From assembly GCA_933228675.1 (NCBI GenBank), contig OW121740.1, positions 55,491,000 to 55,554,999 on the forward strand: a stretch of 64,000 bases of DNA, given 5' to 3'. Below, in pieces: positions 1 through 11,228 of the stretch; positions within the stretch are counted from its first letter, which is position 1, and every line of letters begins with the position of its first letter. Origin of the DNA: Stomorhina lunata (lineage: Eukaryota > Arthropoda > Insecta > Diptera > Rhiniidae). The position numbers were made by a program, and so were the translations under genes. The notes under the pieces are model-generated. The model worked only from the letters and a program-made list of their open reading frames with translations. It did not search any database and had not been told where the DNA came from.

Positions 1-480
1 CCAATAGTTGCATTAAACTTTTCTGTTCTAAATATAATTGTCATAGCTATTACTATTGTATTAAATTTATCAGCATTAATGTGATTCCCGGGGAGGGGTT
101 GTATGGGAGCTCTAACTAAATGTGAACCGATTTTACCCATTTTCAATACACAACTTTTTGAGGCGCCACCACGCTTTCAGAAACCCCTTTTCAGTGGTAC
201 AATGCTACCTGATTTTGCCCAATTTGAATACAAAAATTTACCAAGAAATAAGGAATATTTCTGCCAAATTTCAGTGATCTACCTCCTTTAGTTAAGGCAA
301 TATCGTACCGACAACAGGTCGAAAGACAGACATATGGACAAACGTACATACAAACAGGCGGACATCTCTCAATCGTCTTAGAATTTCATAAAAATTCAGA
401 ATATACTTCAATTTTGGTTTTTTGAGCCAATATTAAGAAAATTACAAACGGAATGACAATCTCAATATACCCCCTATTCT
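1..480 (-). repeat. Dispersed repeat F2, partial
   Basis: The right part (about 360-475) is the reverse complement of 39955-40050, including the stretches around GAGCCAATATT and CGGAATGACAATC and the terminal run of C. The body has the 'gagct...aaatgtgaaccgatttt' module also found in F1. It carries a short GACAGACA tract where the 40-kb copy has its long GTCT array. It is non-coding, and the left edge lies outside the window. Confidence 0.6.
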
Positions 481-1108
481 TTTTCTACTATTAATAACTT
501 TAACGGGCAAAGGTCATAAAACAAAAATATTACAACAAACAACATTTCCCGCTTTAAATTTTTATTGAAACGAATTTTACATAAAATCAAAACTAAATCC
601 TTTAAAGACCTTTTAAATATACCAAATTCATTCATAGCCATCCAAATACCCTTTAAAGAACTATTAACTCTCTAAAAAGCTCTTGACCTTGTCTTTACAA
701 AGGCGTAATATTACATAACCAGAAATACCCCTAAACGTGTTTGCACACTTTTGTCACACGACTCGAGGGAAACAAATATTCTTGTTGTTTTTTGCCATGT
801 GGTTGCTACATGTTTTGAGTCTACCGAAATCTGTTTTTTATCCTTGATATTAATTACAGTCAAAAGGAAAATAGCATTAATTCATTGATGTTACGTAATA
901 TTTATGGTAATTTTTTCGATCTTATATAACATATTGTCTTACATCCTTCAGGATTTTTATTACCTCCATATGTAAGTAATAAAAATCATTTAAATAGTAA
1001 TTCATATTATGAAGGTTACACAATGTGCCACTGTTTGACCAGCCGACTTGACACTTTCTAAATATTTGGAAGGCAGTAAAAGTAAACAAAATATTAGAGT
1101 ATTCTATG
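481..1108. other. AT-rich interval, nothing recognised
   Basis: No repeat edge, RNA gene or coding segment was recognised. A short imperfect inverted repeat around 950-975 (ttttattac ... gtaataaaa) is the only local structure seen. Confidence 0.5.
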
Positions 1109-1110
1109 TA

Positions 1111-2383
1111 AAGGGTGTTTTTTTAGAGGTATAGAACTTCGAATTGAAATAAAACACAAGAAAATCGTTTTAATGTCCATCAATTTGGCTTTATTGGAAG
1201 GATAATTTTATGTCATTAATGTTTAAATATGATTTCGGGCATGTGGCCGCCGCGGCTGGCTCGAATAAAGCCAATTCTACAGGTCCAATTTTCAACTACT
1301 TTTTCGAGCATATGGGGCCGTATGTTGGCAATAACGCCACGAATGTTGGCTTCCAAGTCCCCTAACGTTTCTGGTTTGTTGGCGTAGACGAGCGAATTCA
1401 CATATCCCCAAAGAAAATAATCCAGTGGTGTCAAATCGCACGATCTTGGTGGCCAATTGACAGGTCCATTCCGCGAAATTATGCGCTCATCGAATGTTTC
1501 CTTCAATAAATCAATTGTGACGTGCGCTGTGTGGCATGTAGCGCCGTCTTGTTGGAACCACAACTCATCCACATTCATGCCATCCAATTGAGGAACAAAA
1601 TAGTCGGTTATCACGGCTCTATACCGGTCTCCATTTATGGTAACTGACTCTCCAGCATTATTTCGGAAGAAGTATGGCCCAATGACTCCACCAGCCCATA
1701 GAGCACACCAAACAGTCAGTTTTTGTGGATGTAATGGCGTCTCAAGGGTCTCATGTGGATTCTCTTCACTCCAAATGCGGCAATTTTGCTTGTTGACGTA
1801 GCCATTCAACCAAAAATGAGCCTCATCACTGAACAAAATTTTGCGATGAAAATCAGCATCGAGATCAATCTCATTTTCGGCCCATACACCAAAATCACGA
1901 CGCATTGCATGGTCTCGCGGCTTTAATTCTTGCACAAGCTGGATCTTGTAAGGTCGCAAGCCAAGATCTTTGCGCAAAATCTTCCATAAAGTTGATGGAC
2001 AAAGCTCCAATTGCTGTGCACGGTGGCGAATCGATTCATTCGGGTCCTCTTCAACACTTTGCCCTACAGCGGCAATTGTTTCTTCGGTGCGCACTGTTCG
2101 ACGTCCCTGCGGATGCGTATTATCACATAGAGTAAACGTAGTGCGAAAACGATCCATGGTTAACCGAATTAATTGGACGATTATGTCGACCATAAAATGG
2201 ACGGAGCTTGCGGTAAACTTCGCGAACTGAACCATTATTTTCGAAATAAATTTGCACGATTTGCAAGCGTTGTTCTTTTGTCAACCTGTTCATGATGAAA
2301 TGGCAAACCAAGCTGACAAAATGGCCACCAGTTAAAAAAGTGATGCCAACTTAAAGTTATATACTTCAATAAAAAACACCCGA
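1111..2383 (-). mobile_element. DD41D mariner-like element, subfamily A, near full length
   Basis: The 1273-bp element is flanked by TA at 1109-1110 and 2384-2385. The left end AAGGGTGTTTTTTTAGAGG and the complement of the right end, TCGGGTGTTTTTTATTGAAG, form imperfect terminal inverted repeats of about 28 bp. One transposase gene lies on the minus strand and fills the element. A truncated copy of the same subfamily lies at 51580-51985. Confidence 0.9.
1216..2293 (-). pseudogene. DD41D transposase, one frameshift
   Basis: This would encode the cut-and-paste transposase of the enclosing element. The ATG at 2293 opens MNRLTKEQR, an N-terminal helix-turn-helix region. Near 2180 the frame changes, and the rest (to the stop at 1216) is one uninterrupted frame of over 300 residues. 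The catalytic triad is visible: D in FSDEAHF, D in FQQDGATCH, and D in TPLDYFLWG. There are 41 residues between the second and third aspartates, the spacing known for the DD41D (rosa) family, against 34 in classical mariners. The WPPRSCDLTPLD block matches the family's end of the catalytic core. Apart from the single indel I see no stop codon and no lost catalytic residue, so it is either a recent pseudogene or a consensus error in the assembly. Confidence 0.85.
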
Positions 2384-2385
2384 TA

Positions 2386-2924
2386 GTTTCTACATAGTAC
2401 TTATGTAAATATGTATGAGGGTGGCCTTTAATGTTTTGGAATCAGAGAAAATAAATAAAAATTTATCATCCATAATGGCTTTATTGCCTTTCAATTTCAA
2501 TACGGTTTTCGAAGCATTTTTATCCATTTTGATTGAGGTTAGTCCAAAAGATTTATTTTGAACGCTTCAAAACATATTGAAACCAAAATTTATTTTTTAT
2601 CTTCGAAAATAATAAGAAGTTTTTAGCCTTACCAGGGCTATACTGTGGAAAATTCATTAAATTGATGATTTTTCTGTCCAAAAATGTAAAGAACTTAGCA
2701 AATACATACATATGTCCAATCTCGCATTGTTGTGGTTAAATACTTTTGATTTAAGAGGTAAATAGACTCCCAATTTGTCACTTGCGACCAATTGACGCGA
2801 GCCCGTTATACATTTTTCAAAATTTGTACATCAAAACGTTTTGTGCACATGTAGTCACTCGAAATACTGTCCGAATGTTGTTAAAGAGTTAGTCTTACGT
2901 CTTCACCATTCTCCCAAATCCGAC
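2386..2924. other. AT-rich interval, nothing recognised
   Basis: No coding segment, tandem repeat or element end was recognised between the DD41D element and the Tc1 relic. Confidence 0.4.
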
Positions 2925-3425
2925 CCAAGACGATGAACAGACGATGAACAGTCCTCCAGAGTCCAGGAAGCAAGACGTGAGAAAAACTTTAAAGTTTGAA
3001 AGTAGCTCTATAATGGTCTGGGGTTGCATGGTGGCCAAAGGTGTTGGAAGAGTTCATAAAATCATTGGGACGATGACGTCAATTTTTTAGACACCAATCT
3101 TCCTGTTTTCTGCAAAAAATTTAAATTTTTAAAGGAAAAGGTAATTTTCCAATAAGACATTGACCTCAAAAACATCGCCAAACTAGCACAAAAATAGCTC
3201 AATGACAACGGGTGTAAAGGCCTTGATTAGCCGACTGGGGCGGCTAGTCTAGGCCTTTACCCGATCTTAATCCCATCGCGAACTTTTGTGACGTTCTTAA
3301 GGGAGGTGTTGTCGGAACCTCTAGTAATTAAGATGAACTGAGGGCGCATGGAAACTTGGAACAGCATTGCTTCAAGTGTAAATATTTAGTTGAGAGTATG
3401 TCGCCTCGTATATAAGATGGTGTGT
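2925..3425 (+). pseudogene. Degenerate Tc1-type transposase relic
   Basis: Fragments in several frames recall the C-terminal half of Tc1 transposases. A piece reading SSIMVWGCMVAKGVG lies at 3001-3045. A damaged equivalent of the second catalytic motif, with a stop in place of Q just before the aspartate, is near 3150. A PDLNPI block, the usual setting of the catalytic glutamate, is near 3260, where the glutamate position reads A. LVESM, the typical C-terminal motif, is near 3390. Several stops and frame changes make it non-functional. It abuts the 5' end of the LINE that follows, and no inverted repeats were found. The assignment rests on short motif matches only. Confidence 0.6.
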
Positions 3426-3618
3426 GTCATCTGGGTAGCTACTTTAACAGCAAACAAGTGCCGCGTGTTCTCCCAGAAGAACGATAAAAACATGGGTCAA
3501 GGACGTCGGGCTAGTAACCCACTCCTGGAAAAAACTTACTATGAAAAAGCAAAAAATAAGAATTAAAACAGCCCCCCCCAAATGTTGACGACTATGGCAA
3601 ACGAAAAAAGGACCATGA

Positions 3619-4790
3619 TTTAAGGATCAGCACCTGGAACATCCGAACCCTCTATAGAGGAGGTGCTCTGATCCAGTTGATGGATGTTCTCGATGAATAT
3701 AAATGTGATGTGACTGCTCTCCAGGAAATAAGATGGAACGGCAACGGTGTCGCCAAAACATCAAAAGGTGACCTGTATTACATTGCGAAATCTTGTTTCC
3801 AGGTTCACACCAGTAAGCGAAAGACTAGCGACAATACGCGTCAAGGCTAAGTACTTCCATCTGAGTTTGATTTGTGCTCACGCTCCAACAGAGGAGAAAG
3901 ATGATGATGTAAAGAAAGCCTTTTAAGAACAACTTGAGGAAGTTTACGATAGCTGCCCTAATCACGACGTTAAGATAATACTGGGTGATTTTAACGCAAA
4001 GGTAGAGCATGAAAGTTGTTTTGAGCCTACTGTTGGTAAATTTAGTCTACACAGCGTAACCACTGACAATGGTATGAGATTAATCTCCTTTGCGGCTGCT
4101 CGCAATATGGTCGTGAGCAGCACCAGATTTCCACACCTTAATATACACAAGGCTACATGGGTGTCTCCTGATCAACTAACGAAAAATCAAATAGACCATA
4201 TTTTAGTTGATGGAAGATACTCATCAAGTGTGTTAGATGTGCGTTCCATGCGAAGAGCTAACATAGACCCCGATCACTACCTTGTTGTAGCTATGGTGAG
4301 AACACGTCTAAGTGTGTCGAGGAGCGTACAGGCAGAAGCGCAAAAGAAGTATGACGTGAAGAAATTAAAATCTCAGCAAATTGCCACTGATTACACCAAA
4401 CGGACAACTCAATTGCTAAGAGAGAATAACTCTGACTCAAACGATATCTACACGCTATGGCAACATATTGCCAACTCCATGAAGTCTGCTGCAAAATCGG
4501 CAATAGGGTACCAAAGCCCTCATGCTAAAAACTCTTGGTACGACGAGGAGTGCCGCAACGCCACTGCTGAGAAAAATGCGGCCTACAGGGCAACTCTGCT
4601 GTAAGCAGCTACTCGGGGATGTTTAGAAAGATGTCGAGAGAAAAAGAGGGAAGAAAAACGACTATTCCGCAAAAAAAAGAAAGATATGGAGAGACGTGTG
4701 TTTGAGGAGATTGAGATTGATTGAGTTGTATAGGACACAAAATGAAATCCGTAAATTTTACCAAAAAATTAAACATTAGACGGATGGTTA
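3619..4790 (+). pseudogene. LINE endonuclease domain (APE-like), broken
   Basis: In target-primed retrotransposition this domain nicks the target strand. Conserved elements appear in order: STWNIRTL near 3630, LQEIRW (catalytic E) near 3720, GDFNA near 3990, and IDHI (catalytic D-H pair) near 4195. The frame from 4074 to 4604 is open and ends in a TAA. The same frame then continues with family-like, basic sequence until further TGA and TAG stops near 4720 and 4780. An earlier frame interruption lies near 3840. The WNIRTLYR-type start resembles the vertebrate CFDP2/BovB class of RTE-derived endonucleases. That family link is from memory and should be checked. The four motifs themselves are read directly. 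Confidence 0.8.
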
Positions 4791-4794
4791 TAGC

Positions 4795-5909
4795 AACTGT
4801 ATCCTTTCCTGTAAGGACGACCAAGAAAATCTGGTCACAGATACAGAAAGCGTATTGAAACTGTGGAAGGAGCACTTTTGCAAGTTGTTGGTTGCAAATG
4901 AAAGCGACCAAGATGACACGCCTGAACAAATCAACGATGACGGCGTTATATGTCCACCACCCAAACTGAACGAGGTTAGGACTGCAATAGCGCGATTAAA
5001 AAATAATAAAGCTGATGGTGCCGATGGTTTTCCAGCAGAGCTTTTTAAGGCTGGAGGTGATGAGCTAATAAAGTATATGTCCCGGCTCCTTGAATACATA
5101 TGGTCAGAAGAACGCATGCTGGACGATTGGAATATCAGTGTCCTTTGTCCAGTCCACAAAAAAGGAGATAAAACTGTATGTGCAAATTATAGAGGGTTAA
5201 GCCTCGTCTCAATTGCATATAAGACTTTATCGACCATACTGTGTGAAAGGCTAAAGCCCAAAGTAAACGAAATAATTGGGACATACCAATGTGGTTTTAG
5301 ACCAGGTAAATCAACCACTGACCAGATCTTTACTCTACGTCAAATCCTAGAGAAGACCCAGGAGAAACAAATCAATACGTATCATCTCTTTGTTGACTAC
5401 AAAGCTGCTTTTGACTGCCCGATACGGAAGAAGGTTAATAAAGTTATGCAGGATGACACTAACTAATACAACATCATCTGTTAAGATAGGTAAGAACCTA
5501 TCAGAGTCCTTCATAACTAAACGGGGATTCAGGCAAGGTGACAGTTTATCTTGTGACCTCTTCAATATTGTGTTAGAGAAAATCTTGCGAGATGCAGGGG
5601 TTAATACAACAGGAACAATTTTCAATAGAAAACATATGCTACTCGCGTTTGCCGATGACATTGATATTATAGGACGCACTCTACGCGAGGTAACTGGCTC
5701 CTTTTCCAATATCGAGAAGGAATCAAACAAAATGGGTCTAGCTGTAAATGAATCAAAAACAAAACTGATGGTTTCTAGAGGCAGACATACCACTAGAATT
5801 GGATCACATGTGTCCGTTGAGAACTATAGCTTCGAGGTTGTAAAAGAATTTGTATACCTTGGTACCGCTGTGAACATCAACAACGATATAAGCTTCGAAA
5901 TCAAACGTA
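4795..5909 (+). pseudogene. LINE reverse transcriptase domain, broken
   Basis: This would copy LINE RNA into DNA at the nicked target. Visible motifs are NYRGLSLVSIAYK, FRPGKSTTDQIF, FVDYKAAFD (motif A aspartate), GFRQGDSLSC (motif B) and FADDIDI near 5648 (the catalytic pair). Compared with copy 2, about 40 bp are missing after the PIRKKV segment near 5435, which shifts the frame. The domain is therefore split into two overlapping open segments, 4855-5466 and 5390-5944. The coding sequence runs straight into the hAT-type insertion at 5918. Confidence 0.85.
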
Positions 5910-5917
5910 GACTCATA

Positions 5918-7731
5918 CAGAGGTTCGAAAGGCTCAATTCCTAATTCCATATTTTAAAATCAAATTTATTTTAGTGTTTATATCATTCCCATAATACATT
6001 CACCTGAATCAAGTCATAAGCCTTAACTTTTAAGAATTAATTCTTAGGGAATTTAAAATCAGTTAGATTTAATTTAAATTATTTCAATTCTTAATCTTAT
6101 ACAAAAATAATTAAAAATTTTATAAACAAATCATTTTGTAAAGGCATACAAAAATAAACGTATTCAAACGAACCCTACAGTTCAAAAATATATAATACCT
6201 ATAAAAGAGCGGAATAAAATAAATCTCAACGAAACAAGTCCTTAACCATAAAATAAGTTTCAGGATTGCATTAGGGATTAAATATCATTTAATACCCATG
6301 AAAAAAAGTCCCCATTTTAGAGGATAAAGAAATGACTCTTTCTTAAGTTATTGGGTTAAAAAAGTGTTTTTAAGCTGAGATGATTTTCATCTCGATTTTA
6401 ACAAAACCAAGTCCACTTTGTCTACAAAACATGTATGAAAAGTCATATGATTAAAATGTGATTTATTCATTATCGACATACATACATATGTATATTTACA
6501 TTTTTTAATTGTACTAAATTTTGTAATTTTATTCTAATTCCATCATAATTGTGTATGTATCTCAGCTATGTAATATATCTTCCTGCTAAGGGACTAATGT
6601 TTTTTAGACCTGTAGGGCATATACAAATAACATTTTTGTGGAAAAATTCAAAAGTTTATTAAGTTGACTTAGGCGAAATTTAAAAAAAAAAATAAAAAAA
6701 TTCTTTGTTATTGGTCATAAGATCAGAAAAACTATTTAAAATAAAATATAGATACACATAAAACTAAAGATTTTTTGTACACATAATCTATAATCTCATC
6801 CAGATTCGAAAACATATAAAACCCATTATTTCGCAGCAACACAACAAAACCAGAGATAATATACTCTTACATATTAGCACATTTTACATGTATATGTATG
6901 TATTTACAAAAACTAATGTCACAAAAAACAAATTATTTTTATAAATTTTTTTAGAAAAAATTTTTAATTAAGCAGATTCCTTCACTGATTGAATTTCTGG
7001 TAAAGATTAGGTCATTATAAACGAAGGACCATTAATATTACTATATTCCTGCATATCTAAATATCTTTTAAAAGTTATAGTTTAACAAATAAATGCAAAA
7101 TATACACAAGTTTGAGGTGAAATAGCCACATTAGGGTAGTTCCGTTTTTTTGAACGAACATTAAAGAATACATGCATACTTTTATTAAATGTGTATGCTT
7201 TCTGATAAAATATAAGAATATTTTAATAGGTTATGATACATTTTGTTCTATTTTATATCTAGGGTTTTTACAAACAATGTATATCGCACTTGATATAATA
7301 ATACCCGATAAATTAAAACTTCAATTTTCGTTTTTTGGTTTGATATACTTTTATTCAATGAGTGGTATAGTTTAAAAAACTTTTCCCTCGAAAAAGTCAG
7401 AATTTAAGTTTTTGATTTAAAATCAAGTATCTTTAGTTTATATCCACCCTAATAATTTGCACAAAATGAATTATCAAAAAATATTTTAATTCAATTTGGA
7501 CTGGTTTTAATTAAGAATAAAAAATGTTAATTCAAATTGGAGTAGAGGAATGAAGAAACATTTTATTCATTCAAGTTGATTTTAAATTCCCATGTGAATC
7601 AATTCACTATGAATTAAAAATCAACACATTTCTTTTAATTGTTTTATGGGAATTAAACTTAAGGTATTGTTAAATCATTTTTGAATTCCTAGGAATTAAG
7701 CTAATATTTAATTAAGCCTTTCGAAGCTCTG
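5918..7731. mobile_element. Non-autonomous hAT-type element inside the LINE
   Basis: The 1814-bp insertion is flanked by a perfect 8-bp target duplication, GACTCATA, at 5910-5917 and 7732-7739. Its ends are CAGAGGTTCGAAAGGCTCAA on the left and, as complement, CAGAGCTTCGAAAGGCTTAA on the right. An 8-bp duplication with ends beginning CAGAG is characteristic of the hAT superfamily. No transposase-like reading frame was found inside, only AT-rich DNA with repeated GAATTAA-type words near the right end. It would need a transposase in trans. Confidence 0.85.
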
Positions 7732-7739
7732 GACTCATA

Positions 7740-8264
7740 CTTGCCAATCGATGCTATTTTGGACTAAGCAAACAGCTAAGAAATAAAGTCCTCTCTGTAA
7801 GAACTAAAATCACGCTCTATAAAACGCTCATACTACCCGTGTTATTGTATGGTGCTGAATCATGGGCACTTGTACAGACAGATAAAGCTATCCTTGGAGT
7901 ATTTGAGAGGAAAATTCTACGAAGAATCTTTGGACCAGTCTGCGTCAACAATGAGTATCGACATCGAATGAACCATGAGCTGTATGAGTTATACGCTGAT
8001 ATAGTCATAGTGAAACGCATTAAGCAACAGCGTCTGCGTTGGCTAGGACATGTTGTGCGAATGGATGAAAATACTCCGGCAAGAAAAGTCTTCTATAATG
8101 ATCCAGAGGGAACGCGTAGAAGAGGGCGTCCAAAACTTCGATGGAAAGACAAAGTAGAAGAAAATCTTTTGAAACTTGGTATACGAAATTGGAGAATATG
8201 TGCACAAGATAGAGGTGCTTGGAATTCTAAAATATGCTCGGCCTTTGACCTTAACAGGTTGTAA
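7740..8264 (+). pseudogene. LINE C-terminal region, continuation after the insertion
   Basis: The frame interrupted at 5917 resumes here with LANRCYFGL, then LLYGAESW, ERKILRRIFGP and RLRWLGHVVRMD, a basic stretch rich in R and G, and ends with a stop after FDLNRL. This C-terminal tail with GHVVRM is typical of several LINE clades, but its role is unknown to me. Copy 2 (27110-27541) has the same region on the other strand and is very similar. This segment is open from 7740 to the stop, and the only damage is separation from the upstream part. Confidence 0.85.
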
Positions 8265-8282
8265 TTACAGGCCATTTAAGTA

Positions 8283-9015
8283 CGTATATAGCTTCTGATT
8301 ACTGACTTAGTTGAGCCCCACACAAATGCTTGATATGTATATTAATTATGTTCATACTAAATCTAATTCCTAGCAATATTTGGTTATACTAGTATTATAT
8401 GCAAAGAGTCTTTAAAATTAAGAGTAGGAAAACAAAAAGCTTTTTGGTGGCGTCATCATCTAGAATTGTTATGGACCCAAAGGTTAGGTTGGGCATGTGG
8501 CTGATGTCTAAGTCTTTAAGCCAGCCAGTAGCTTCGATATATGTGTCTTTTTTACGAACATTTAATAAAGTTCGATAGATCAGATAAACAATGCAGAAAA
8601 GATGCTTCCAAATGTAGATGCCCTTAGATTTGCAAGAGCACATCGATTTGATCAAGATTAAGTATTCTGGCATGCAACCCAAAAACGCAGTGCCCAGTGA
8701 GGGTTGTGTACTTTAATTCGTACGTATCGTCCAACTAGTAAAAATTATTGACTTGTTATGTAAAACTCTGAAGTTAGAAGGTATACACTCTTAGTTTTAG
8801 ATACATTCGTGAAATATAAATCTTTTAAATGGATGGATATTAGCTTTTTCGGAAAAGTTATTGAAGATTTACTTATTAATCTGAAGTTAGTTAACTAATT
8901 AAGATGAATACTTCAACATTAACATTAGTGATTATAAGTGATTTTTACGAAAGATATATTCAAATTTTTCTTGAAAAAACGAATTGATCTGGAAAAACTG
9001 GGAGATACGGGTATT
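8283..9015. other. Interval without recognised gene
   Basis: A 95-codon open frame on the minus strand (8395-8682) has no motif I recognise, and its hydrophobic, cysteine-containing sequence is unconvincing. The plus strand also shows broken, protein-like text near 8590-8700. It could be a worn transposon relic, but I cannot assign it. Confidence 0.35.
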
Positions 9016-9016
9016 T

Positions 9017-9051
9017 CCGTGGTACACACTTTCTAAAAGTGTGTACCACGG
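9017..9051. repeat. Perfect 16-bp hairpin
   Basis: CCGTGGTACACACTTT is followed after the 3-nt loop CTA by its exact complement. No surrounding gene or element edge is apparent. Confidence 0.8.
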
Positions 9052-9119
9052 TGTAATACATTCTCAAATGTTATCATAATGTTCAAAAGTCAGACACAAA
9101 ATTAATATAAATGCAGTGT

Positions 9120-10200
9120 GTCTGTCTGCTAAAATCAGATTTGTGGAGCTCCTGGAAGGTATACCCATATGCATTTTACACAAAATTTTAGGATATCGTC
9201 CCACCCTGAATTTTATCGTTGTCGATCAAAACACCTGAAATATCGCTTAAAGACTAAATTATATCCACCACAAATTACCGAATGCATCAGAATTTAGGTA
9301 ATCCCTGCGAAGTACGCTATTAAATTTCATCAAAATAAACATCTGAGATATCGACAAAACAGGAGCTCCAAAAACTTGACTACAACAGAAAAAAGGACAT
9401 ACAGGTAGATGGACGGATGGACAAACAGACAGACTCATGACGATTCTGAGTCGATCGGTACAATTTGAATGCTATTCATAATCAGATTTGTGGAGTTTAT
9501 ATATATCAGATTTTAGGAAATTCTCCCCAGAAGAACGCTGTCATCACAATCGGCCCATAAACACCTGAGATATCGCTGAAACAATACTTGCAAAATGTAA
9601 ACAAAATTTGGGCAATTTGCCGTACATCACAAGAAGTGTTTTGGCGATATCTCAGTTGTTTATGGACCGCTTTTGATAAAATTTAATAACGTGCTTGGCG
9701 GGTGAATTTCCTAAAATCTGCTATAAAACTTATGTATGTCCGTGCTAAAGGAGGATGGTTTCTCCTATTTCTGCATTTCAGTTTTTTAACAAACATTCTC
9801 TAATGCGTACTTTGGGCAATTTGCGATACATCAAATTTAGTCTTTTGGCGATATCTCAGTTGTTTATGGACCGATTTTGATAAAATTTTACAGAGTGCTT
9901 TGGGGAACTATACAATCTGATATATAATATATTATCACATCTACACCAGGAGTATATTTTTTCTCGTGTTATTTAAAAGTGTGTTTCAATCAAAAATCTT
10001 AAAATTTTCATCAAATTTTTGGTATTTTTTTGATATTTTCGGTGTTTATAAACCGATTTTAATGACATTTTATAGCGTTCTTGCGGGAGAATTTCCTAAA
10101 ATCTGGTATATAATTCATGTAGACCCATCCTCCAGGGGCTTCAGAAACTTGATTTCAACAGACGGACAGACGGACATCGCTTAATCGATTCTCCTCCCGA
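9120..10200. repeat. Dispersed repeat F3 with internal modules
   Basis: Repeated modules read 'ggcgatatctcagttgtttatggaccg...ttttgataaaatttt', for example at 9645-9690 and 9848-9893. Complementary versions containing 'cacctgaaatatcgc' lie at 9230 and 9550. GACGGACGGACATCGC-type tracts lie near 9410 and 10165. The layout resembles F1 and F2 (modules around an 'accgatttt' core plus a GACGGAC tract) with different sequence. It is non-coding. Confidence 0.5.
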
Positions 10201-10224
10201 TTCTGGGGTCTACGATCACTAATA

Positions 10225-10360
10225 AAAAAATACAATTATTTTTTGCATACATAATTGTTGTAGAAACTGTAATCAACTTGCCAAATTTCGAAAAAATTGG
10301 TCCACATTTGACCCTAGCTCTCATATAAGTGCAAATGACGGAAACAGCAGATTTCAATAT
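10225..10360 (-). repeat. F1 repeat fragment
   Basis: It matches the internal F1 segment running from TTTTTTGCATACATAAT through GGTCCACATTTGACC to ATGACGGAAACAGC, in the same order as in the minus-strand copies at 44479-45245 and 56291-57096. Confidence 0.7.
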
Positions 10361-10699
10361 TTTTTGCAGTATTGAAAGAAGAAACTTAGACCTCTACAAC
10401 CTTATATAATTTCTAAAAATATACTTTAGAAACAAATGGAATTGGTCACCAGGTACCCAGTTAAACTTTTCATTACCAAATAATGAATTAAATAGTTAAA
10501 CTATTGAACACGAACTACTTACTCATTCGCTGTTTAAGTCATTACATTAACATGGGGATGTCATTGGAGGCAAGTACTTACCAATTGCAGAAAAGTAATG
10601 GCATGGGTAAGCAATTTGAAAGCAACATCAACAACAGCAACTACTTTTTTGTTGTTGTTTTATTAAAAACATATATTTTCAAACGAAATACAAAATTTT

Positions 10700-10775
10700 T
10701 TTTATGATCCCATGGGGGCTCGAACCCAGACCCTCCGACTGCTAGGCAGAGACTCTTCCACTGAGCTACTTCATA
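10700..10775 (-). tRNA. tRNA-like sequence, probably a pseudogene or SINE head
   Basis: On the minus strand this reads a tRNA-like order: an A-box-like TAGCTCAGTGG, an anticodon-like loop CTAGCAG (AGC in the anticodon position, formally alanine), and a B-box GGTTCGAGCCC. The anticodon stem has a mismatch next to the loop and the T stem pairs poorly at its base. I found no acceptor stem that pairs well. It is followed by an A-rich stretch. A tRNA pseudogene or the head of a tRNA-derived SINE is more likely than a working tRNA. Confidence 0.45.
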
Positions 10776-11228
10776 TGTTGAAAATTTATAATTAATATAA
10801 ACAATTTTTATTTTTAGATTCAAAATCATGTGAAAATAACTTTGTTTTTCCCTGCTTTTTTTGCTTTGTTGTAATTTTTGGAAAAATATTTTTAATAAAA
10901 TTAAAATTATTTTAAAACTTAAACAATTTAAATCTTCTTTTTTGTATAAGTTTTTACATAAGATTGACTCTTACTTACTTAAATGTTACAACCTGTTAAG
11001 GTCAAAGTCCGAGCATATTTTAGAATTCCATGGATTTCGATCTTGTGCTAATATTCTCCAATTTTATAGGCCAAGCTTTGGTCTTTCTATCGAAGTTTCG
11101 GACATCCTCCTCTAATATTAGGTAGTGGGACATTTCAATTCTAATTTTATCCTCTTCATTGTATTTTTTTCAAGAGAGGGTTACTAGCCCGTATTCCTAA
11201 CCCATTTTTATCAATCTTATGGGACAAC

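Larger units (their letters stand above)
3430..8282 (+). mobile_element. RTE-like LINE, copy 1, split by a hAT-type element
   Basis: This non-LTR retrotransposon has an apurinic-type endonuclease followed by reverse transcriptase and a C-terminal GHVVRM region. The span 5918-7731 is a foreign insertion, and the LINE frame resumes exactly after it. Its 3' end GGCCATTTAAGTA matches copies 2 and 3, which continue into short TAAG repeats, a tail style I associate with the RTE clade. The 5' edge is approximate because it abuts a Tc1 relic. It is inactivated by stop codons, an internal deletion and the insertion. Confidence 0.85.

Noticed and set aside
8395..8682. 95-codon minus-strand frame
   Set aside because: No motif and not supported by neighbouring signals. 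Listed only as unexplained sequence.
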